DNA of 10,770 nt from a bacterium (GTDB taxonomy: Bacteria > Patescibacteriota > Minisyncoccia > UBA6257 > JAGGUH01): contig JAGGUH010000084.1 of assembly GCA_021158645.1 (NCBI GenBank), forward strand, positions 1 through 10,770, written 5' to 3'. How positions within the stretch are numbered: the first letter of the stretch is position 1; each line of letters opens with the position of its first letter. The translations under genes were made by a program, and so were the position numbers. The notes beneath the pieces are model-generated. The model searched no databases and was not told the DNA's origin. It worked only from the letters and a program-made list of their open reading frames with translations. Positions 6,167-10,770 of the stretch are shown here, piece after piece.

Positions 6167-8773
6167 ATGAATCAAGATTTTTATTATCATAATTTAGATT
6201 GGAAAGAAGTAGCGAAATTATTAGGAACAAATATAGATTCTGGCTTGTCTTCAGAAGAGGTCAAAATAAGACAAAGAAAAATTGGATTAAACAAGATCTC
6301 GAAAGAGAAGCCATTTTTAAGAATAAAAATTTTTTTAGATCAATTTAGGAGTCCTTTAATTTATATTTTAATTATTGCCGGAATTATTACTTACATTTTA
6401 AAAGAGTTTACTGACAGTTTGGTAATATTTTTGGCAGTTTTTATCAATGCTATCTTTGGTTTTTGGGAGGAATATAAAGTTTCTAAAGTTTTAGAGAAAT
6501 TAAAAAAAACTATCAAAACAAAAACAATTGTTTTAAGAGAGGGGAAAAAACAAGAAATTTTTTTAGAGGAATTAGTGCCGGGCGATATTATTTTTTTAAA
6601 AGCCGGAGATAAAGTGCCGGCTGATGCAAGATTGATTGAAGCAAGAAACTTGAAAGTTTCTGAAGCGATTTTAACTGGCGAGTGGCTTCCTTCTTTGAAA
6701 ACAACCAAAATTTTACCAAAAGATACCCATTTGGCAGATCGGGAAAATATGATTTATCTGGGATGTTTGGTAGAAAGTGGCGAAGGAAAAGCAGTGGTAG
6801 TAGCGACCGGAAAAAATACCGAAACCGGAAAAATTGCGACTTTACTTAAGGAAACCAAAGAAGAAAAAACCCCACTTCAGAAAAAATTAGTTCATTTTTC
6901 AAAAATAATAGGGGTTTTAATTGGAATAATTTGTATTTTTATTTTTATTGGCGGTTCATTAAGAGAAAAACACATTTTAGAGATGTTTGAATCATCGGTG
7001 GCGATTGCGGTTGGTGGTATTCCTGAAGCCCTGCCGATTGTAATGACTTTAGTTTTGGTAATCGGAATGCAAAGAATTTTGAAAAAAAGAGGACTTATAA
7101 GGAAACTATCTTCAGTAGAAACTTTAGGCTCAACTCAAATTATCTGTTTTGACAAAACTCGGACCTTGACTCAAGGAAAAATGGAGGTTGCTGAAATTTT
7201 TGCCGAAGATAAAAATTTAACTTTAAAGATTGGAATTCTTTGCAATGAATGTTTTATTGAAAATCCAGAGGAGGAACCAGAAAAATGGAGAATAAAAGGT
7301 TCTCCGACAGATAGTGCTTTAATAAAAGGTGGAATTAAAAAGGGTTTTTTAAAACCAGAATTAGAAAAGCATTCAATTCAACTTGATTATTCTCCTTTTG
7401 ATTCTAAATTAAAATATCAACTTTCTTTGAGAAAAGAAGGGAATAAAATTTTTCTTTATATTAGCGGCGCTCCGGAAAGAATTTTAGAAATTTCAAATAA
7501 TAAAGATAGATGGGGCGAGAAATTAAAAGAAATGACTCAAAAAGGATTAAGAGTAATTGGGGTTGGATATAAAGAAATGTCAAATCTCAAAAGTCAAATA
7601 TCAAATGCCAATGGTCAAATTTTAAAAATTTTAGATGATAAAATTTCTGGAATTCACTTTGCGGGCTTGATTGGATTAAAAGATCCGTTAAGAAACGATG
7701 TTAAAGAAGCAGTTGAAGTTTGCAAAAAAGCAGGAATGAAGCCGATTTTAGTTACTGGCGATTATAAATTGACCGCGAAAGCGGTTGCTAATGAGATTGG
7801 ACTCAAAGTAAAAGATGATGAAATTTTAGAAGGAAGAGAATTGGAAAAAATTTCTCAAAAAGAGTTTGAGGAGATATTAGAAAAAATTAAAATTTACGCC
7901 CGGGTGGAGCCAAAACATAAATTGCGAATTATTGAAGCCTGGCAGAAAAAAGGAAAAGTGGTGGCAATGACCGGTGATGGAGTTAATGATACCCCGGCTT
8001 TAAAGAAAGCCGATATCGGAATTGCTTTAGGTTCAGGAACAGAATCTGCAAAGGAGGTTTCAGACCTGGTGCTTTTAGATGATAGTTTTTCAGCCATTAT
8101 CAAAGCCATCGAGGAAGGTCGAGTGATTATTGATAATTTAAGAAAGGCAATTTCTTATATTTTGGCTGATTCTTTTACTTCGGTGATTTTAGTTGGAGTT
8201 GGAACGGTAATTTTTGGTTGGCCTCTTCCGGTTTTGCCAGTTCAAATTTTATGGAACAATTTTGTTGAAGATACCCTACCTGATATTGCTTATGCTTTTG
8301 AACCAAAAGAAAAGGATGTGATGAAAGAAAAACCCTTGCCCTTAAAAGCACCTCTTTTAAATAAAGAAATGAAAGTACTAATTTTTGGAACTGGTTTAAT
8401 TGATGAATTTATTATTTTGGGGCTATTTTGGTGGCTCTGGAAATATCTTCATTTAGATTTAGATTATGTCAGAACTTTAATTTTTGGATCTATTTGTATT
8501 GATACTGCTTTTGTGATTTATTGTTATAAAAGTTTAAAAAGAAATATCTGGAGAATAAATCTCTTTTCTAATAAATGGCTTATTTTTTCTTCAATTTCGG
8601 TCTTTTTCTTTTATGCTGCCGCGATCTATCTACCGCCACTTCAAAAAATTTTACATACTGTTCCTTTAGATTTTTTTGGTTGGGTGATTTTGGTTTCGAT
8701 AGGCATCATTTCGATGTTTTTAATTGAAGTTACTAAATGGTATTTTATTTCCCGACACGAAACTGAGATATAA
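6167..8773 (+). CDS. P2-like cation-transporting P-type ATPase with altered signature motifs
   Basis: The protein has 868 residues and the full family order. It starts with a cation-ATPase N-terminal domain (LDWKEVAKLL ... GLSSEEVKIRQ), two membrane helices, the A domain with T170-G-E-W, and helices 3-4 with P286-E-A-L-P. The P domain carries the phosphorylation Asp D329 in D-K-T-R-T-L-T. The N domain has KGSPTDSAL and S433-G-A-P-E. The hinge motifs T530-G-D and T602-G-D-G-V-N-D are present, and a C-terminal helix set includes W696-N-N-F-V-E-D. Such pumps use ATP to move cations (Ca2+, Na+, K+ or H+) across the membrane. The family signatures are TGES, DKTGT and KGAPE, so three are changed here, while D329, E172, D604 and D608 remain. 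Helix-5 and helix-6 ligand positions differ from Ca2+ pumps, so the ion is undetermined. The ATG at 6167 fits the domain start; no Shine-Dalgarno precedes it. Residues 472-485 are encoded by a heptanucleotide repeat. Confidence 0.93.
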   Translation: MNQDFYYHNLDWKEVAKLLGTNIDSGLSSEEVKIRQRKIGLNKISKEKPFLRIKIFLDQFRSPLIYILIIAGIITYILKEFTDSLVIFLAVFINAIFGFWEEYKVSKVLEKLKKTIKTKTIVLREGKKQEIFLEELVPGDIIFLKAGDKVPADARLIEARNLKVSEAILTGEWLPSLKTTKILPKDTHLADRENMIYLGCLVESGEGKAVVVATGKNTETGKIATLLKETKEEKTPLQKKLVHFSKIIGVLIGIICIFIFIGGSLREKHILEMFESSVAIAVGGIPEALPIVMTLVLVIGMQRILKKRGLIRKLSSVETLGSTQIICFDKTRTLTQGKMEVAEIFAEDKNLTLKIGILCNECFIENPEEEPEKWRIKGSPTDSALIKGGIKKGFLKPELEKHSIQLDYSPFDSKLKYQLSLRKEGNKIFLYISGAPERILEISNNKDRWGEKLKEMTQKGLRVIGVGYKEMSNLKSQISNANGQILKILDDKISGIHFAGLIGLKDPLRNDVKEAVEVCKKAGMKPILVTGDYKLTAKAVANEIGLKVKDDEILEGRELEKISQKEFEEILEKIKIYARVEPKHKLRIIEAWQKKGKVVAMTGDGVNDTPALKKADIGIALGSGTESAKEVSDLVLLDDSFSAIIKAIEEGRVIIDNLRKAISYILADSFTSVILVGVGTVIFGWPLPVLPVQILWNNFVEDTLPDIAYAFEPKEKDVMKEKPLPLKAPLLNKEMKVLIFGTGLIDEFIILGLFWWLWKYLHLDLDYVRTLIFGSICIDTAFVIYCYKSLKRNIWRINLFSNKWLIFSSISVFFFYAAAIYLPPLQKILHTVPLDFFGWVILVSIGIISMFLIEVTKWYFISRHETEI
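7580..7621 (+). repeat. Heptanucleotide tandem repeat inside the ATPase gene
   Basis: Six 7-base units run without interruption: tcaaatc, tcaaaag, tcaaata, tcaaatg, ccaatgg, tcaaatt. Three units make 21 bases, so the translation is a heptapeptide repeat, SNLKSQI then SNANGQI. It sits in the variable loop between the GYKE segment and the IGLKDPLR strand, where extra residues should be tolerated. Confidence 0.85.
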
Positions 8774-8829
8774 AAAATTTACAATATATTTGATTTTTTA
8801 ATTTGGATTCATTAAACTCAAAAATAATT
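8774..8829. other. Short AT-rich gap after the ATPase gene
   Basis: No hairpin followed by a T run and no promoter-like sequence were found between the ATPase stop and the start of the broken gene, so no terminator for the ATPase transcript is called here. Confidence 0.5.
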
Positions 8830-9119
8830 ATGAAAAATTTGAAGAAAGAAATTGATAAATCCATAGAATCTATAATTTGGGATTATAATCTTAAGAAAAC
8901 AAATTTAAACAATCCAAAAACAAAAATTTAGTTTTTAGAACACAAACTAAAATTTGGGCAACTTAAAACTTAAAGGAACAAAAAAAAGAATCCAAGAAGC
9001 ATCTTTCTCGTCTTGAAATTAATTCTTATTTGCGTCAACTTTTGGAGAATTATCTTTGTTGGCACGATAAAGTAGAAATCTTTTTTCTTCAAAAAAAATT
9101 CTTAATTTTTTTTGGATAG
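8830..9119 (+). pseudogene. Broken short hypothetical gene (stop codon plus frameshift)
   Basis: From ATG 8830 the frame reads MKNLKKEIDKSIESIIWDYN... and stops at TAG 8929-8931. Continuing through that stop gives FLEHKLKFGQLKT until TAA 8971. Shifting to the third frame at about 8967-8970 gives LKEQKKESKKHLSRLEINSY and then LRQLLENYL, open to TAG 9117-9119. Joined, the pieces look like one soluble, helical, charged protein of about 75-95 residues. The TAG sits where a Trp (TGG) would fit, and one missing base explains the shift. The IWDY opening resembles short uncharacterised proteins of Patescibacteria (from memory; no family name assigned). An alternative is that the first 33 codons are a tiny intact gene. 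No Shine-Dalgarno is visible. Confidence 0.55.
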
Positions 9120-9159
9120 GATAATTTTGGAAAAAATTTTTAATTTATTATCCAAAAAA
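9108..9159. repeat. 11-base inverted repeat upstream of the antiporter gene
   Basis: TTTTTTGGATA (9108-9118) is exactly complementary to TATCCAAAAAA (9149-9159), with 30 bases between. It ends 40 bases before the antiporter ATG, so it would lie in the leader or promoter. As RNA it begins with U's and ends with A's, the opposite of a + strand terminator. An alternative pairing uses GGATAA (9119-9124) with TTATCC (9148-9153). It may be regulatory or incidental. Confidence 0.4.
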
Positions 9160-9199
9160 TAAATCAAATAATTCTCAAATAATTTACAATTTTTCTACA

Positions 9200-10384
9200 A
9201 TGAATTTTTTTCTATTTTTAGGAGGTATATTTTTATTTAGTTTTTTGATTGGGATTTTGCTTGAAAAAATAAGAATCCCTTGGATTTTTTCTGCTTTAAT
9301 TTTGGGCTTTGGGGGTAGTTTTTATTCTCCTTTTAAAGAAATCGCCAACAACAAAACATTTATATTTTTAGCCTGGCTTGGAATGTATTTTTTGCTTTTT
9401 TTAATTGGTTTTGAACTTGAAATTAAAAAAATAAAAGAATTAGGAAAATTTATTATTAGGGCTACTTTTTTTATTATTTTCTTTGAGGCATTGTTTGGTT
9501 CTTTGTTGGTTCATTTTGTCTTTGGATCTGCTTGGTTGGTTTCAATTTTAGTAGGACTATCTTTCGCTACAGTTGGAGAGGCGATATTAATTCCGATTTT
9601 AGATGAATTTAAATTGATTAAAACAAAATTAGGTCAGACCATTTTAGGTATTGGGACTTTTGATGATATTATTGAGGTTTTGTTAATTATTATTATTGCT
9701 TTATTGATTCCTTTCTTTTTTGGAGTTGAAAAGACAGTTTTTAATTTTAATGAAATTTTACTAATTATTGGTTCAATTTTAATTCTTTTTCTCTTTAGTT
9801 TTGGGATTTTAAAATTAAAGAAAAGAGTTTCTTTAATGAAGGTAAAAAAAGTGGAAGCAATTTTTATTTTAGTTTTGGCAGTTTTCTTTTTATTTTTAGG
9901 CATTGGAAGTTTAACTGAAACTGCGGCTTTAGGAGCACTTTTAGCCGGACTTACAACAAAAAATTTTTTGCCCGAGAAAAGATTAAAAGAAATTGAAGAC
10001 GATATTAAAAGTTTAACTTATGGATTTCTTGGTCCAATTTTTTTCTTTTGGGTTGGCTTGGATACTAACTTTCATTATTTGATTGCTCATTTTTGGTTGG
10101 TCTTATTAGTGATAAAAGTTACTTCTTTGGCAAAATTAGTATCTTCTTATTTAATAGGAAAAAACCAGATAGGATTGAAGCCATCTTTATTTATGGGAGT
10201 GGCTTTGGGAGTAAGATTTTCTACCTCAATTGTGATTATAAAATTTCTTTTTGAAAAGAATTTAATTGGAGTAAAATTATATTCAGTTCTTATTGGGGCT
10301 TCAGCCGGATTTGTGATTTTGGTTCCATTTCTTTTGTCATTTTTGGCAAATAAATGGAAACCAATGCTTCAAAAAGAATTTTAA
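9200..10384 (+). CDS. CPA2/Kef-type cation:proton antiporter, membrane domain only
   Basis: The 394-residue protein is almost wholly hydrophobic, with about eleven to twelve membrane segments, and fits the sodium/hydrogen exchanger family (CPA2, KefB/C-like). It would exchange Na+ or K+ for H+ across the inner membrane. Seen: a membrane segment from the first residue, GFELEIKKIKEL after the third segment, the paired ion-binding aspartates D155-D156 in 'GTFDDIIEVLL', the LGALLAGL stretch after E240, a GPIFFFWVGL segment, and R339 in 'VRFSTSIVIIKF', matching the usual conserved Arg region. Kef potassium systems carry an extra cytoplasmic TrkA-N domain; this protein ends at the membrane domain with a short basic tail, so it lacks NAD/glutathione-type control. 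The ATG at 9200 has no Shine-Dalgarno, but the first helix begins there. It lies downstream of the ATPase gene on the same strand, separated by 426 bases. Confidence 0.92.
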   Translation: MNFFLFLGGIFLFSFLIGILLEKIRIPWIFSALILGFGGSFYSPFKEIANNKTFIFLAWLGMYFLLFLIGFELEIKKIKELGKFIIRATFFIIFFEALFGSLLVHFVFGSAWLVSILVGLSFATVGEAILIPILDEFKLIKTKLGQTILGIGTFDDIIEVLLIIIIALLIPFFFGVEKTVFNFNEILLIIGSILILFLFSFGILKLKKRVSLMKVKKVEAIFILVLAVFFLFLGIGSLTETAALGALLAGLTTKNFLPEKRLKEIEDDIKSLTYGFLGPIFFFWVGLDTNFHYLIAHFWLVLLVIKVTSLAKLVSSYLIGKNQIGLKPSLFMGVALGVRFSTSIVIIKFLFEKNLIGVKLYSVLIGASAGFVILVPFLLSFLANKWKPMLQKEF

Positions 10385-10404
10385 AAGTATGTTTCCAGTT
10401 TTTT

Positions 10405-10410
10405 TATAAT
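10405..10410 (+). promoter_or_regulatory. Possible -10 promoter element
   Basis: A perfect TATAAT follows a run of Ts, 21 bases after the antiporter stop. Transcription from about 10417 would give a leader of about 34 bases to the ATG at 10451 with its ribosome-binding site. No TTGACA-like -35 is found at the expected distance, so in AT-rich DNA this may be chance. Confidence 0.3.
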
Positions 10411-10437
10411 GAAAATGTCAATATCAAAAAAGTTTGT

Positions 10438-10443
10438 AGGAGG
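10438..10443 (+). promoter_or_regulatory. Consensus Shine-Dalgarno AGGAGG
   Basis: AGGAGG is followed by seven bases (ttttata) and ATG at 10451, which is ideal spacing. It is the only textbook ribosome-binding site placed before a start codon in the window; the ATPase and antiporter genes have none. Confidence 0.7.
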
Positions 10444-10450
10444 TTTTATA

Positions 10451-10492
10451 ATGAAAAAACAAAAAACAGACAAAAAAGAAAAACTTTACTAA
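10451..10492 (+). CDS. 13-codon Lys-rich mini-ORF, leader peptide or start of a broken gene
   Basis: ATG 10451 to TAA 10490-10492 encodes MKKQKTDKKEKLY behind a perfect Shine-Dalgarno. In the +1 frame the sequence stays open to 10553 and reads TKVLFILSNLSNKRKTSKDSQ before adjacent stops, so a one-base shift in the A-rich stretch would join both parts into about 34 residues. It could be a real tiny basic protein, a leader peptide, or the 5' remnant of a decayed gene. No family is recognised. Confidence 0.35.
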   Translation: MKKQKTDKKEKLY

Positions 10493-10707
10493 AGTCCTTT
10501 TTATTTTAAGCAATTTATCAAATAAAAGAAAAACTTCAAAAGATAGTCAATAATAGATTGAAAGTTTCTGTTTAATTAAGAAAAAATATAATTTGTTGTG
10601 CTAAATTTTAAAAAGCAAAGATTTTTTTCAAACCAAAAATATTTAAAAAAATAGCATAAATAAGAAAATTTTATTTTTATCCCTTCAAAGACAATTTACT
10701 TTCTTTA

Positions 10708-10727
10708 TCAAAAAACTTATTTTTTGA
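10708..10727. repeat. Small AT-rich hairpin
   Basis: TCAAAAAA and TTTTTTGA form a perfect 8-base-pair stem around a CTTA loop. The stem is weak and is not followed by a clean T run, so it is not called a terminator. Confidence 0.35.
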
Positions 10728-10770
10728 CTAATTTTAAATGTTTTTTTCTTTTATTTTTTATTTAATTTTC

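Larger units (their letters stand above)
10402..10457 (+). repeat. 14-base direct repeat TTTTATAATGAAAA
   Basis: The exact 14-mer occurs at 10402-10415 and again at 10444-10457, 42 bases apart. The second copy includes the ATG of the mini-ORF; the first contains the TATAAT. It may reflect a small local duplication or coincidence in low-complexity DNA. Confidence 0.5.
10385..10770. other. Mostly non-coding AT-rich right end
   Basis: No gene of normal length is present on either strand. The stretch holds a possible -10 box, one strong ribosome-binding site with a 13-codon frame, a 14-base direct repeat and a small hairpin near 10708. From about 10560 to the edge nothing beyond homopolymer-rich sequence was recognised. 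Confidence 0.6.

Noticed and set aside
6391..6708. Reverse frame opposite the ATPase A domain
   Set aside because: It is fully inside a well-supported gene and has no domain; the same applies to 7894-8109 and 9634-9903.
9148..9156. TTATCCAAA as a DnaA box
   Set aside because: It is a single imperfect match to TTATCCACA with no cluster, and it is part of the inverted repeat.
9220..9226. AGGAGGT inside the antiporter gene as a ribosome-binding site for a later start
   Set aside because: It encodes Gly-Gly within the first membrane segment, and no ATG, GTG or TTG lies at a usable distance (the nearest in-frame TTG is 18 bases away).

Overview
The window is very AT-rich and all recognisable genes lie on the + strand. 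Its content points to a small-genome bacterium of the Candidate Phyla Radiation (Patescibacteria, Parcubacteria/Microgenomates type). The basis is a giant lamin-tail-domain (LTD) surface-type protein with 'EIAW.G...EWIELKN' repeats, short tandem DNA repeats, a decayed short hypothetical gene, and starts mostly lacking a Shine-Dalgarno sequence. This taxonomic guess is an inference. TAA stops and TGG tryptophans fit the standard bacterial code, and no in-frame TGA is needed.

Layout: (1) 2-5206 is the 3' part of one huge gene whose start is off the left edge. It carries a Vps62/DUF946-like domain (H.GDWE ... GSHAN), a long Lys-rich charged segment, four LTDs in an A-B-A'-B' order, and an unassigned Ser/Thr/Phe-rich C-terminal region of about 540 residues. 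(2) 5207-6166 is about 960 bases without a credible gene. It is filled with structured repeats: a 10-base tandem repeat, a half-decayed copy and a perfect 44-base copy of a palindrome centred on GCGATCGC, a degenerate tandem array of about 16-base units, and a small palindrome. (3) 6167-8773 is an intact P2-like cation P-type ATPase with substitutions in signature motifs (TGES to TGEW, DKTGT to DKTRT, KGAPE to SGAPE), altered cation-site residues and an in-frame heptanucleotide repeat. (4) 8830-9119 looks like a broken short gene. (5) 9200-10384 is a CPA2/Kef-type cation/proton antiporter without a cytoplasmic regulatory domain. (6) 10385-10770 is mostly non-coding and holds the only textbook Shine-Dalgarno plus ATG in the window, which opens a reading frame of only 13 codons.

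How the genes fit together: the ATPase and the antiporter are both cation transporters read in the same direction, so they may share ion-homeostasis roles. The 426-base gap with a pseudogene between them argues against a tight operon. The giant protein appears to be a separate extracytoplasmic protein. It is set apart by the long repeat-rich spacer, whose 44-base palindrome followed by a T run could terminate its transcript.
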